The translations under genes and the position numbers were made by a program. A stretch of 6,819 nt of DNA from Micavibrio sp. UBA2020 (GTDB lineage Bacteria; Pseudomonadota; Alphaproteobacteria; Micavibrionales; UBA2020), in contig DDBY01000130.1 in the NCBI GenBank assembly GCA_002334985.1, forward strand, positions 1 to 6,819. The letters are read 5' to 3'. Of the stretch, positions 1-6,540 are shown one piece after another. The notes below the pieces were generated by a model. The model was not told the DNA's origin and did no database searches. It was given only the letters and a program-made list of their open reading frames with translations. Position 1 is the first letter of the stretch. Every line of letters starts with the position of its first letter.

Positions 1-452
1 GGGCAGCTGTCATAGCCCATGTCTTTGGCCGCCAGCATAATCGTTTGTGCGACCAGCCCGACGGAGCGCATGGCCTCGTCACGCGCCAGCCATTCGCGGC
101 CGCGGTAAAAATCGCCAATCGCCTTGACCAGATAATCGCGGACTTCCGCGGGTGCATTTTGCCAATAACGTTCGGGCTGTTTTTCCCATGCTTTCAAATC
201 CGCGCAGATAACCAGAAACAGGCTGGCATCCGTCACCTGTGCCTGACCCCATGCGGCTTCGCGCAGTTTCTGGCGCTGCGCGGGGTCACTGACTTTCACA
301 AAACGCCAATGCTGGATATTGAAAGACGACGGCGCTTGCTGCGCCAGTTCAAAAAGTTTTTGCTCTTCCGCCACGCTCATTTGATGGGCGGGGTCGAAGG
401 CCTTGACGGCGCGGCGTGCGCGAATGGCATCCTGTGTGGCGAGGCTGGTCAT
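1..452 (-). CDS. Nitroreductase-family flavoprotein, N-terminal part (cut by window edge)
   Basis: Only the first 150 codons are visible; the C-terminus lies beyond position 1. Family members are usually about 190-220 aa FMN enzymes that use NAD(P)H to reduce nitroaromatics, quinones or similar acceptors in the cytoplasm. Seen in the sequence: the N-terminal basic FMN-phosphate motif RARRAVKAFDP (residues 11-21), the second FMN-contact motif APSSFNIQHWRF (residues 40-51, matching the family pattern APSSxNxQPWxF), and the helix VGLVAQTIMLAAKDMGYDSC (residues 131-150), which matches the family's late 'QNLLLAAxxLGxGSC' segment. The ATG at 452-450 is chosen because an AGGAG (complement of 462-466) lies 9 bases upstream. 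It follows acs on the same strand, but a strong terminator separates them, so it probably has its own promoter. The physiological substrate cannot be told from the sequence. The family call is firm. Confidence 0.9.
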   Translation of the reverse strand, partial: MTSLATQDAIRARRAVKAFDPAHQMSVAEEQKLFELAQQAPSSFNIQHWRFVKVSDPAQRQKLREAAWGQAQVTDASLFLVICADLKAWEKQPERYWQNAPAEVRDYLVKAIGDFYRGREWLARDEAMRSVGLVAQTIMLAAKDMGYDSC

Positions 453-490
453 ATCAATATTCTCCTGTTGCGTTATCTATGCTGCGCTCA

Positions 491-518
491 AAAATATGCC
501 GCACACATGCGAAAGCAA
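491..518 (-). promoter_or_regulatory. Possible sigma-70-type promoter for the nitroreductase gene
   Basis: Read on the minus strand, TTGCTT (513-518) and TATTTT (491-496) are separated by 16 bases, about 32 bases before the Shine-Dalgarno and start region. The match is partial: 3 of 6 and 4 of 6 to consensus. Support is mainly positional, because an acs terminator lies just upstream and the gene needs its own start of transcription. Confidence 0.3.
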
Positions 519-526
519 GGGCGAAA

Positions 527-560
527 ATAAAAACGCCGGCAAAAAAACCGGCGTTTTTAT
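527..560 (-). terminator. Rho-independent terminator of acs
   Basis: A perfect inverted repeat pairs 527-539 with 548-560. The core is CGCCGG/CCGGCG, flanked by A-runs and T-runs, around an 8-base loop. Read on the minus strand it lies about 40 bases past the acs stop codon and has a U-run directly after the GC stem. The structure is symmetric and could work in both directions, but I see no plus-strand gene ending here. Confidence 0.9.
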
Positions 561-601
561 TGGTATCCAAACGCATACCAAGCGGCATGAAAGTATCGCG
601 T

Positions 602-2557
602 CTATGCCGCTTTCAGCGTTTTATGGCTGCTGATAATCGTTTCCACCACCGACGGGTCGGCAAGGGTCGATGTATCGCCCAGCTGGTCGAAGGCGTCTTC
701 GGCAACCTTGCGCAAAATGCGGCGCATGATTTTGCCGCTGCGCGTTTTGGGCAGGCCGGGGGCGAACAAAATCATATCGGGCGTGGCGATGGGGCCGATG
801 ACCTTGCGTACATGCGCGACGATATCCTTGCGCAGCGCATCGTCCGCCGCAACGCCGTCCATCAAAATCACATAGGCGTAAATGCCCTGCCCCTTGATGT
901 CATGCGGATAGCCCACAACGGCGCTTTCGGCGATTTTGTCGTGACTGTTGAGCGCGTCTTCCAGCTCCGCTGTGCCGATACGGTGGCCGGAAACGTTGAT
1001 GACGTCATCCACACGTCCCGTGATGCGGTAATAACCCTTGGCATCGCGGCGGCAGCCGTCGCCCGTGAAATACATGCCTTTGTAAGTGGAAAAATAGGTC
1101 TGCACAAAACGCGCGTGGTCTTTGTAAACCGTGCGCATCTGCCCCGGCCAGCTGTGGGTGAGCACGAGGTTCCCCTCCGCCTCCCCTTCGAGGAATTTTC
1201 CTTCCGCATCGACCAGCGCGGGCTGCACGCCGAAAAACGGCTTGGACGCGTAGGACGGTTTCAGTTCATGCGCGCCCGGCAGCGGCGTTATCAGGATGCC
1301 GCCGGTTTCGGTCTGCCACCATGTATCGACGACGGGGCAGCGTTTATCGCCAACGACGTCGTAATACCACATCCATGCCTCTTCGTTAATCGGCTCCCCG
1401 ACGGAGCCGAGAATGCGGATGGAACTGCAGTCGTATTTCTTGACCCAGCTGTCCCCCTCGCGCAGAAGCGCGCGGATGGCGGTGGGTGCCGTGTAGAAAA
1501 TATTGACCTTGTGCCGCTGGATGGTTTCCCAAAAACGGCCGTAGTCGGGGTAAGTCGGCACGCCTTCAAACACCAGCGACGTTGCGCCGTTGGCCAGCGG
1601 ACCGTAAACGATATAGCTATGCCCTGTGACCCAGCCCACGTCAGCCGTGCACCAGTACACATCGCCTTCGCGGTAGTCGAACACATATTCATGCGTCATC
1701 GCCGCATAAACCAGATAACCGCCCGTGGTGTGCAAAACGCCCTTGGGCTTGCCGGTGGAGCCGGAGGTGTAAAGAATAAACAGCGGGTCTTCCGCGTTCA
1801 TTTCCTCGCACGGGCAATCGGTGGACTGCGCATCGCAAATGTCGTGATACCAGATGTCGCGGCCTTCTTTCATGTCGGCCGCGCCGCCGGTGCGCTTGAG
1901 GACAATCACGGTCGATACAGCCGGACATTCCGCCAGCGCCGCATCGGTATTGGCCTTGAGCGGCACACGTTTGCCGCCGCGCAGGCCTTCATCAGCCGTG
2001 ATAACAACCGTTGAATCGCAATCGAGAATACGGTCGCGCAGCGACGTCGGCGAAAACCCGCCGAACACCACCGAATGCACCGCGCCGATGCGCGCGCAGG
2101 CCAGCATCGCGTAAACCGCTTCGGGCACCATGGGCATGTAAATGGTCACGCGGTCGCCTTTTTTAACGCCGCGGGATTTAAGCGCGTTTGCAAGGCGGCA
2201 AACGGCGTCTTTCAGCTCCGCATAAGTAATCGCGCTTGAATCGCCTGCCTGGTCGCCCTCACGCAGAAGCGCCGTTTGTTCCGCCCGCGCCGGCAAATGT
2301 CTGTCAACGCAGTTATAGCAGGCGTTGAGCGTGCCGTCGTAAAACCAGCGGATGCGCGCGTTATCCGCGAAATCCACATCCTTGATTTGGGTATAGGGCT
2401 TTATCCACTCGATGCGCTTGCCGTGTTCGCGCCAGAAACCCTCGGGGTCTTCGACCGACTGTTTATACATCGCCGCATATTTTTCCGGCGTGATTTTCGC
2501 GCCTTTCATGCTGGCGGGAATGGGAAAATATTCGGGATGCGATGTGCTGTCGGTCAC
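602..2557 (-). CDS. acs: Acetyl-CoA synthetase (AMP-forming acetate--CoA ligase)
   Basis: Cytoplasmic enzyme that turns acetate, ATP and CoA into acetyl-CoA, AMP and pyrophosphate through an acetyl-adenylate, allowing growth on or recapture of acetate. The 651-aa product matches the usual length (about 650). Visible landmarks, numbered from the GTG start: N-terminal ACAS-type region (about 25-85), adenylation P-loop [11 protein letters not shown] (263-273), [10 protein letters not shown] (411-420) with Trp414, which keeps the acyl pocket acetate-sized, the hinge motif [13 protein letters not shown] (514-526) with Asp517, and [11 protein letters not shown] (603-613) with catalytic Lys609, the residue reversibly acetylated in Salmonella Acs. 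The numbering coincides with the Salmonella enzyme. The GTG at 2557-2555 is preferred because AGGAGG sits 7 bases upstream. The same frame stays open 74 codons further, but that stretch has no family similarity and no ribosome site. It is followed by its own terminator, so it is probably monocistronic. No odd residues were seen. Confidence 0.97.
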   Translation of the reverse strand: MTDSTSHPEYFPIPASMKGAKITPEKYAAMYKQSVEDPEGFWREHGKRIEWIKPYTQIKDVDFADNARIRWFYDGTLNACYNCVDRHLPARAEQTALLREGDQAGDSSAITYAELKDAVCRLANALKSRGVKKGDRVTIYMPMVPEAVYAMLACARIGAVHSVVFGGFSPTSLRDRILDCDSTVVITADEGLRGGKRVPLKANTDAALAECPAVSTVIVLKRTGGAADMKEGRDIWYHDICDAQSTDCPCEEMNAEDPLFILYTSGSTGKPKGVLHTTGGYLVYAAMTHEYVFDYREGDVYWCTADVGWVTGHSYIVYGPLANGATSLVFEGVPTYPDYGRFWETIQRHKVNIFYTAPTAIRALLREGDSWVKKYDCSSIRILGSVGEPINEEAWMWYYDVVGDKRCPVVDTWWQTETGGILITPLPGAHELKPSYASKPFFGVQPALVDAEGKFLEGEAEGNLVLTHSWPGQMRTVYKDHARFVQTYFSTYKGMYFTGDGCRRDAKGYYRITGRVDDVINVSGHRIGTAELEDALNSHDKIAESAVVGYPHDIKGQGIYAYVILMDGVAADDALRKDIVAHVRKVIGPIATPDMILFAPGLPKTRSGKIMRRILRKVAEDAFDQLGDTSTLADPSVVETIISSHKTLKAA

Positions 2558-2564
2558 GGCGCGG

Positions 2565-2570
2565 CCTCCT
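2565..2570 (-). promoter_or_regulatory. Shine-Dalgarno of acs that fixes a GTG start
   Basis: The complement reads AGGAGG, a full match to the 16S anti-Shine-Dalgarno, 7 bases ahead of GTG at 2557. No such site precedes the upstream ATG at 2779, so this element decides the start and gives the canonical 651-aa protein. Confidence 0.85.
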
Positions 2571-2583
2571 TCATTTAAATGAA
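2570..2583. repeat. Perfect 14-bp palindrome next to the acs ribosome site
   Basis: TTCATTTAAATGAA is exactly self-complementary. It begins at the last base of the acs Shine-Dalgarno, so it lies in the acs leader about 12 bases before the start codon. It could be a dimeric regulator's operator or a weak AT-rich mRNA hairpin. Function is inferred only from symmetry and position, and a chance origin in AT-rich leader sequence is possible. Confidence 0.45.
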
Positions 2584-2730
2584 ATACGCTGCCTCTTGAG
2601 GGCGTGAAGCTGAATAAACCGCAAACAGCATAGCAAGGATGGCGAAGAGGTCTATCCCAAAACCCATATTGCAGCGCAGCAAAATCATTGCATAACAACA
2701 AGATAGGACATAAATACAGACAAACAACCC

Positions 2731-2762
2731 CGCGCGGCACTGTACCCGCGGCTGTCCGCGCG
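2731..2762. repeat. GC-rich inverted repeat in the acs upstream spacer
   Basis: CGCGCGG (2731-2737) and CCGCGCG (2756-2762) are perfect inverted arms around an 18-base interior, with two more possible pairs inside a one-base bulge. No T-run follows on either strand, so it is not a standard terminator. Repeated CG-rich words are common nearby, so chance is a real alternative. Confidence 0.35.
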
Positions 2763-2899
2763 ATTTCCGCGCAGCCCAAGTATGTTCACCCCTTGCGCGC
2801 AGGGCGCGCCGCCCCTAACATCGCGCACCTGCACATCCGGCACTTGCCGCCCGGCTGGCACGATTTTTTAGATTTTTTGAACAGGAATAAAAAGACATC

Positions 2900-3157
2900 A
2901 TGACCGAAGAAGACAAACAGCACCTGAGAGACGCGTTCATGAGCGCGATTGAACAATCCCCCGCCGCGGACGAACCCATCGAAGGCATGGCTGACGGCAG
3001 CGGCGGGCGCATGACCCTGCGCAAACTTTTCATGGCGACGATGGAGCAGGATTCTTTCTACGCCGACATCGACCGCGACGTGCAAAAAGGGCTGACCAGC
3101 GTGGCGCGCGTGGCGGAGCAAATCCGCAATACACGCCGCATCACTTTGCAGGGCTGA
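2900..3157 (+). CDS. Small acidic hypothetical protein (85 aa)
   Basis: I do not recognise a family. The product is soluble-looking, with no signal peptide or membrane segment. Residues 1-20 (MTEEDKQHLRDAFMSAIEQS) look helical and acidic, a Gly/Asp-rich turn follows (about 28-37), then a longer amphipathic helical half (about 38-80) ending in RNTRRITLQG. The ATG at 2900 is preceded by AGGA at 2883-2886 with a rather long 13-base spacing, so the ribosome site is only fair. Reality as a gene is supported by normal amino-acid composition, by the strong terminator 18 bases after the stop, and by the poor, His/Arg/Gly-rich composition of the antisense frame. It stands alone, divergent from acs and convergent with the EVE gene. 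Function unknown. Confidence 0.68.
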   Translation: MTEEDKQHLRDAFMSAIEQSPAADEPIEGMADGSGGRMTLRKLFMATMEQDSFYADIDRDVQKGLTSVARVAEQIRNTRRITLQG

Positions 3158-3174
3158 AATTAGCGACCTATAAT

Positions 3175-3207
3175 AAAAAACGGCGCCTGTGACAGGCGCC
3201 GCTTTTT
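3175..3207. terminator. Bidirectional Rho-independent terminator between convergent genes
   Basis: CGGCGCCTG (3181-3189) pairs perfectly with CAGGCGCCG (3193-3201) around a TGA triloop. It is flanked by six A's on the left (3175-3180) and C plus five T's on the right (3203-3207). It therefore gives a GC stem plus U-run on both strands, ending the 85-aa gene (plus) and the EVE gene (minus). Confidence 0.92.
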
Positions 3208-3224
3208 GTGCCCGAGGCAGCGGC

Positions 3225-3632
3225 TTAAACGCCGCCCAGTTTGCAAATCACTTTCCATTCCGCCGCCGTCACAGGCGATACGGACAGGCGCGATTGGCGC
3301 ACGAAAGCCATTTCTTTGAGTTTTTCATGCACTTTGATTTCCGCAAGGCCGACGGGTGTTTTAAAGGCGCTGCCGGCGGTGACTTCCACCATGCCGAACT
3401 TGCCGCTCTCGTCCGACGGGTCGGGGTGATAGAGTTTGCTGATTTTCACCGTGCCGACAATTTCTTTGCCTTCGTTGGAGTGGTAAAAAAACGCCTCATC
3501 CCCGATTTTCATCGCCTTCATGTTATTGGCCGCCTGATAATTGCGCACGCCGCTCCAGCCGGTTTTTTTGTCTTTCACCATCTGCTGCCAGCTATAGGCG
3601 TCGGGTTCAGATTTCATCAGCCAATAGGCCAT
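3225..3632 (-). CDS. EVE-domain protein (PUA-like, THYN1 family)
   Basis: The 135-aa protein is one complete EVE domain, a PUA/YTH-like fold thought to bind modified bases (5-methylcytosine-type DNA or modified RNA) in a surface pocket. Family motifs appear in order: YWLMKSEPDAYSW (3-15), WSGVRNYQAANNMKAM (26-41), IGDEAFFYHS (43-52), GTVKISKLYHPDPSD (60-74), KTPVGLAEIK (91-100) and RQSRLSVSPVTAAEW (112-126). No nuclease, helicase or other partner domain is fused. The second of two in-frame ATGs (3632-3630) is preferred: AGGAG (complement of 3642-3646) is 9 bases from it but directly touches the first ATG at 3641. It is transcribed alone, convergent with the 85-aa gene. Such stand-alone proteins are common in proteobacteria and sometimes carry misleading cytochrome-reductase names. 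The biochemical role in this organism is not known. Confidence 0.93.
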   Translation of the reverse strand: MAYWLMKSEPDAYSWQQMVKDKKTGWSGVRNYQAANNMKAMKIGDEAFFYHSNEGKEIVGTVKISKLYHPDPSDESGKFGMVEVTAGSAFKTPVGLAEIKVHEKLKEMAFVRQSRLSVSPVTAAEWKVICKLGGV

Positions 3633-3665
3633 TGCGCGCATCTCCTGTCACTTGGGGTTTGGGTT

Positions 3666-3694
3666 TATTTAGGGCGCAGGGGGTTAAATGTCCA
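3666..3694 (-). promoter_or_regulatory. Possible promoter of the EVE-domain gene
   Basis: On the minus strand TGGACA (3689-3694, 5 of 6 to the -35 consensus) is followed after 17 bases by TAAATA (3666-3671, 3 of 6 to the -10). This would start transcription near 3659, about 27 bases before the chosen ATG. The spacing is good but the -10 is weak. Confidence 0.35.
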
Positions 3695-3745
3695 GCGCGA
3701 ATTTTTATTTAAGGCGTTGTTTTTGATTGTTTTTTGCCAAATCAA

Positions 3746-3773
3746 TTGACAGAATATTCCGCTGCGTTATAAC
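3746..3773 (+). promoter_or_regulatory. Near-consensus sigma-70 promoter for the 333-aa gene
   Basis: A perfect -35 TTGACA (3746-3751), a 16-base spacer and TATAAC (3768-3773, 5 of 6) lie 39 bases before the ATG at 3813, predicting a start site near 3780 and a short leader. An A/T-rich tract (about 3700-3745) precedes the -35 and could act as an UP-like element. It is the best promoter in the window. Confidence 0.72.
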
Positions 3774-3812
3774 CACAGGGCAATAGGCGCCGCAACAAAC
3801 CAGAGTCACATC

Positions 3813-4814
3813 ATGCAAAATTCCGGCAAAGACGACAACATATCCCCGCTCAAACAAGCCGCCGACGCGCTGAACACCCATGACGGAAATGTGCAAAAAA
3901 CGCTGGCGCGGATGGCGGATGTGACGCTTGCCCCGCTGCAGCAGGCACGCACCGAAGGCACGCTGGCGCAGAAAACGGCCGATATCCCCACGGTGCTCGG
4001 CTTCATTATGGCGCAGCTGGATTTTGAAGATATGGTCTTCACGCTGCAAGCGGCGCTTGACCGCAAAAGCCTGACGCAGCATTTCAAAGCCGCCGCCGCG
4101 GATGCGCCCGAGAAAAACGCCCTGATGCTGAAGCGCGCGCGCGAGCTGAAGATACAAGTCGAAAGCCTGAGCGAAGAAAAACACATCGCATTTTCAAGCG
4201 CAATCGAGGGTATCTTGCCGCCCGGCCTGGCCGCCGCCGTCAACACCCTGCGCGGTGATAAAACCCTCACAGACGAAGTGCGCGAGGTACGCGCGCTCGT
4301 AAAAAATCTGACGCCGGAGCATATCGCGCAGGCCATGCTGGCGCGTGACAGCCGCACAAACAGCCAGGAAGTCATCGGCGCCATCGCCGATACCGCGGCC
4401 GCCGTCACACCGGAGAAACTGAGAAGTTTCCTGCTCTATAGCCTTGAAAACTTTAACGGCGGCGAGATTGCGATGCTTTACAAGCGCGCGTGGGAAGCCG
4501 CAGAAGAAGTGCTGGAAGCCGCGCAAAACGGTGATTTCATGTCGCCCAAAAACCCGCGCAAGGTAAAGGCTTTCGGCCAGTCGCTACAGCAAGCGCTCAG
4601 CGTGATTGAAGAAGGGCTTGAGCACGCGGGCATCACCCTGCCCCAGAAGCTCAAAGACGCCGTTGCCGATTACGTCGACAGCAACCGCCTGCTGCGTCAG
4701 GCCGAAGCCCTCCGTCAGGCGGAGCTGGCAAAAACCGGCACGCAGAACGACGTCAGCACACTTGCCCCGATAAATATCCGCCGCCGCAACAAAGGCGGCC
4801 CCGCCAACGGATAA
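3813..4814 (+). CDS. Hypothetical protein, 333 aa, predicted all-helical and soluble
   Basis: I do not recognise a family. There is no signal peptide, no hydrophobic stretch long enough for a membrane segment, and no nucleotide-binding or catalytic motif. The sequence is rich in Ala, Leu, Glu, Lys and Gln with heptad-like spacing, so I expect a helical bundle with possible coiled-coil parts (for example about 110-125 and 290-310). Two segments have a similar outline, NLTPEHIAQAML and AVTPEKLRSFLL, about 40 residues apart, hinting at a weak helical repeat. A flexible tail ends in basic INIRRRNKGGPANG. The ATG at 3813 has only a weak ribosome site (GAG, spacing 7), which contrasts with its strong promoter. 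The antisense frames are Arg/Ser/Cys-rich and look like shadows. It is a single-gene unit between the divergent EVE gene and the convergent phosphatase operon. Function unknown. Confidence 0.85.
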   Translation: MQNSGKDDNISPLKQAADALNTHDGNVQKTLARMADVTLAPLQQARTEGTLAQKTADIPTVLGFIMAQLDFEDMVFTLQAALDRKSLTQHFKAAAADAPEKNALMLKRARELKIQVESLSEEKHIAFSSAIEGILPPGLAAAVNTLRGDKTLTDEVREVRALVKNLTPEHIAQAMLARDSRTNSQEVIGAIADTAAAVTPEKLRSFLLYSLENFNGGEIAMLYKRAWEAAEEVLEAAQNGDFMSPKNPRKVKAFGQSLQQALSVIEEGLEHAGITLPQKLKDAVADYVDSNRLLRQAEALRQAELAKTGTQNDVSTLAPINIRRRNKGGPANG

Positions 4815-4839
4815 TTTTTACCCGCGCGTTTTTTATCCG
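4808..4839. repeat. Inverted repeat between convergent stops, terminator-like
   Basis: CGGATAA (4808-4814) pairs with TTATCCG (4833-4839) around an 18-base loop holding two T-runs and CGCGCG. The left arm contains the TAA stop of the 333-aa gene, and the right arm ends one base before the phosphatase stop at 4841. The stem is short and the loop long, so it is not a textbook Rho-independent terminator. It is the only candidate end signal in the 26-base gap for either transcript. Confidence 0.4.
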
Positions 4840-4840
4840 C

Positions 4841-5482
4841 TCAGGGTTTGGGCGGGAAGAATTTTTCGGGGTGCATTTTTTGCAAAAGCTCCGGCTTTTC
4901 TTTCAGCAAATCCTGACGGTTCTTTTCGGTTTGCTGGCGCTGCGCGTCAATGACGGGATGTTCCAGCACGGCTTTCAGCAAGCGCCCTTCGCGCCCCGTC
5001 AGCGTATCGAGCATTTCAACCATGATGATATTCGGCGCGGCAATCGGCCGGATGTCCAAAAGCAGGTCGAGCAATTCGCCTTCCGGCTTTTCCGGATGCA
5101 AAAGCGACAAGGCCCCCAGCGCCAGCGCAACGCTGCGCGATTTGCCGGCGTGGCAGTGTATCAAAACGGCGCCGTCTTCGTTTTTCGCCAGATGTTCCAT
5201 GACGAATTGAAGCCCCGCTTCGACCTGTTCAAGGTCGGGCCCCTGATGCACTTTTTGTTCGGCATCCCAGAAGCTGAGAATTTTTTGCGGCACATGGGCA
5301 TGCGGCGTTTCATCCAACCTCGGCGCCGCACCCTTTGCCCCCGGCGCAACCCCCGGATGTTCGATAGAAAGAACCGCCGTGATTTTAAGCGCGGCATTGT
5401 CATTCGCGGCGCTGTCCAGCGTTTTGACCAGTTCATCCGCGCGGGTGATGATAATGCGGTGCGGTTTTTTATCTTCGTTCAT
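4841..5482 (-). CDS. Dual-specificity/tyrosine phosphatase-like protein
   Basis: The 213-aa cytoplasmic protein carries the cysteine phosphatase signature VLIHCHAGKSRSVAL (106-120): nucleophile Cys110, the phosphate-binding loop, and Arg116, giving HCx5R followed by Ser117. Family enzymes hydrolyse phosphate esters through a phospho-cysteine. The general acid is expected upstream; Asp73 (SFWDAEQ) is the best-placed candidate, though Asp83 is possible. The C-terminal 45 residues are Lys/Glu/Gln/Pro-rich and appear to lie outside the catalytic core. Start chosen: ATG at 5482-5480 with AAAGGA 7 bases upstream. A TTG at 5518 would overlap the gpsA stop, but no good site precedes it. It follows gpsA by 32 bases on the same strand, so it is likely co-transcribed with tsaD-gpsA. 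The substrate (protein, lipid phosphate or nucleotide) cannot be deduced. The phosphatase fold is well supported; no specific gene name fits. Confidence 0.88.
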   Translation of the reverse strand: MNEDKKPHRIIITRADELVKTLDSAANDNAALKITAVLSIEHPGVAPGAKGAAPRLDETPHAHVPQKILSFWDAEQKVHQGPDLEQVEAGLQFVMEHLAKNEDGAVLIHCHAGKSRSVALALGALSLLHPEKPEGELLDLLLDIRPIAAPNIIMVEMLDTLTGREGRLLKAVLEHPVIDAQRQQTEKNRQDLLKEKPELLQKMHPEKFFPPKP

Positions 5483-5514
5483 GTTCTTTCCTTTCAAATC
5501 TCTCACATCACTTT

Positions 5515-6534
5515 TCAATCTTCTTCGGCGCGGATAGCGCGGGCGAGCAGGTCTTGAATCATATCGCCCACCTTCGCGTTTTTATGCAGGATATGGTCAA
5601 CCGCGGCGCAAATCGGCATATCGACGCCCGCCTTGTGCGCGGCCATGGCAAGGGCGCGGGCGGTTGCGACGCCTTCGGCCACGGTGCGGCGCGCTGCGGT
5701 GATTTCCGCAAGGCTCTGCCCCTGCCCAAGCGCATGACCGAGCGAGAAGTTGCGCGACGTCATCGAATTGCATGTCAGCATCAAATCGCCGACACCCGAA
5801 AGGCCGAGAAAGGTTTCCGCCTTCGCCCCCTGCGCAAGACCAAAGCGTTTAATTTCCGCCATGCCGCGCGTCATGACGGCCGCGCGCGCGTTCTGGCCGA
5901 GGCTTTGCCCCTCGACAATCCCGCAGGCGATGGCAATCACGTTTTTAATGGCGCCGGCCACGTCCACGCCTGCCACATCCTGCCCGAGATAGGGGCGGAA
6001 AGTCGGGCTTTTGACCGCCTGCGCCCAAAGGGCGGCATCGGCCTGGGGCGCTTTCGTCGCAAATGTCGCGGCGGCGGGCAGACCGCGGATGACCTCGCTC
6101 GCGAAGGTCGGGCCGGACAGCGCGGCATAGGGCGTTTCGGGCAGCATCTCCGCCACAATATCGGCAGGCAGCTGTCCGGTGGCGATTTCAATCCCCTTGG
6201 CGCAGTTGACCAGCGGCACGCCGGCGCGAATATACGGTTTTATCTTGGCGCACATATCGCGCATGAACTGCACGGGCGTGACGGCCAGCACCATATCAGC
6301 CCCCTCCAGCGCGGCGGCAATGTCGGACGTCGCGCGCAGCGATTCATGCAATTTCAGCCCCGGCAGGTACACGGGGTTTTCATGCCGCGCATTGATGGTA
6401 TCGGCAAGGCCGCCATCGCGCGCATATAAAACAACGCTGCGCCCCGCGCGCCGCACGATATCGCCCAGCGCCGTGCCCCAGGAGCCTGCGCCAATCACGG
6501 CGATATGTTTTATTTGCGTATCCGTTTGGGTCAT
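5515..6534 (-). CDS. gpsA: NAD(P)-dependent sn-glycerol-3-phosphate dehydrogenase
   Basis: Cytoplasmic enzyme reducing dihydroxyacetone phosphate to sn-glycerol-3-phosphate, the backbone precursor of membrane phospholipids. The 339-aa product is typical in length. Seen in order: Rossmann dinucleotide motif IGAGSWGTAL (14-23), substrate-domain CAKGIE (111-116) with Lys113, SGPTFASEV (140-148), catalytic-lysine segment GAIKNVIAIACG (194-205) with Lys197, LSGVGDLMLTC (245-255), and the NAD-contact SRNFSLG (260-266) with Arg261 and Asn262. All expected residues are present. The ATG at 6534 lies 6 bases after the tsaD stop, with AAAGG inside the end of tsaD as the ribosome site, so translation is probably coupled to tsaD. 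The tsaD-gpsA pairing is common in alphaproteobacteria. A phosphatase-like gene follows. Confidence 0.97.
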   Translation of the reverse strand: MTQTDTQIKHIAVIGAGSWGTALGDIVRRAGRSVVLYARDGGLADTINARHENPVYLPGLKLHESLRATSDIAAALEGADMVLAVTPVQFMRDMCAKIKPYIRAGVPLVNCAKGIEIATGQLPADIVAEMLPETPYAALSGPTFASEVIRGLPAAATFATKAPQADAALWAQAVKSPTFRPYLGQDVAGVDVAGAIKNVIAIACGIVEGQSLGQNARAAVMTRGMAEIKRFGLAQGAKAETFLGLSGVGDLMLTCNSMTSRNFSLGHALGQGQSLAEITAARRTVAEGVATARALAMAAHKAGVDMPICAAVDHILHKNAKVGDMIQDLLARAIRAEED

Positions 6535-6540
6535 AGCGGT

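Larger units (their letters stand above)
2558..2899. other. Divergent spacer between acs and the 85-aa gene
   Basis: This 342-base stretch has no supported gene and must hold the promoters of both divergent neighbours. I found no convincing -35/-10 pair for acs. The best plus-strand candidate for the small gene (TTGCCG at 2844, TTTAGA at 2867, spacer 17) has a poor -10. It contains the palindrome at 2570-2583, a GC hairpin at 2731-2762, a GC-rich patch at about 2794-2812, and a T-rich leader (2864-2877) just before the small gene. No riboswitch or RNA gene fold was recognised. Confidence 0.6.

Noticed and set aside
416..2014. Very long open frame (532 codons) on the plus strand, antisense to acs
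   Set aside because: Antisense to a certain, full-length acs; product is His/Arg/Ala-rich with no family motif, as expected from GC-biased third positions. No ribosome site was seen.
2558..2779. N-terminal extension of acs by 74 residues from an upstream ATG
   Set aside because: The extension has no resemblance to Acs and lacks a Shine-Dalgarno, while AGGAGG sits ideally before the GTG at 2557 and gives the canonical length and numbering.
2856..2871. Sigma-54 -24-like element TGGCACG before the 85-aa gene
   Set aside because: The -12 element at the required spacing reads TTTAG and lacks the essential GC.
2844..2877. Terminator-like hairpin followed by T-runs before the 85-aa gene
   Set aside because: The possible stem is only about four base pairs (TGCC/GGCA), and no plus-strand gene lies upstream to be terminated.
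2786..3121. Open frame of 111 codons on the minus strand over the 85-aa gene
   Set aside because: Composition is His/Arg/Gly/Phe-rich and unlike a folded protein; the plus-strand gene has better composition and a matching terminator.
3705..4526. Minus-strand open frames overlapping the 333-aa gene
   Set aside because: Arg/Ser/Cys- or Phe/Gly/His-rich shadow products with no motifs, opposite a gene with a strong promoter.
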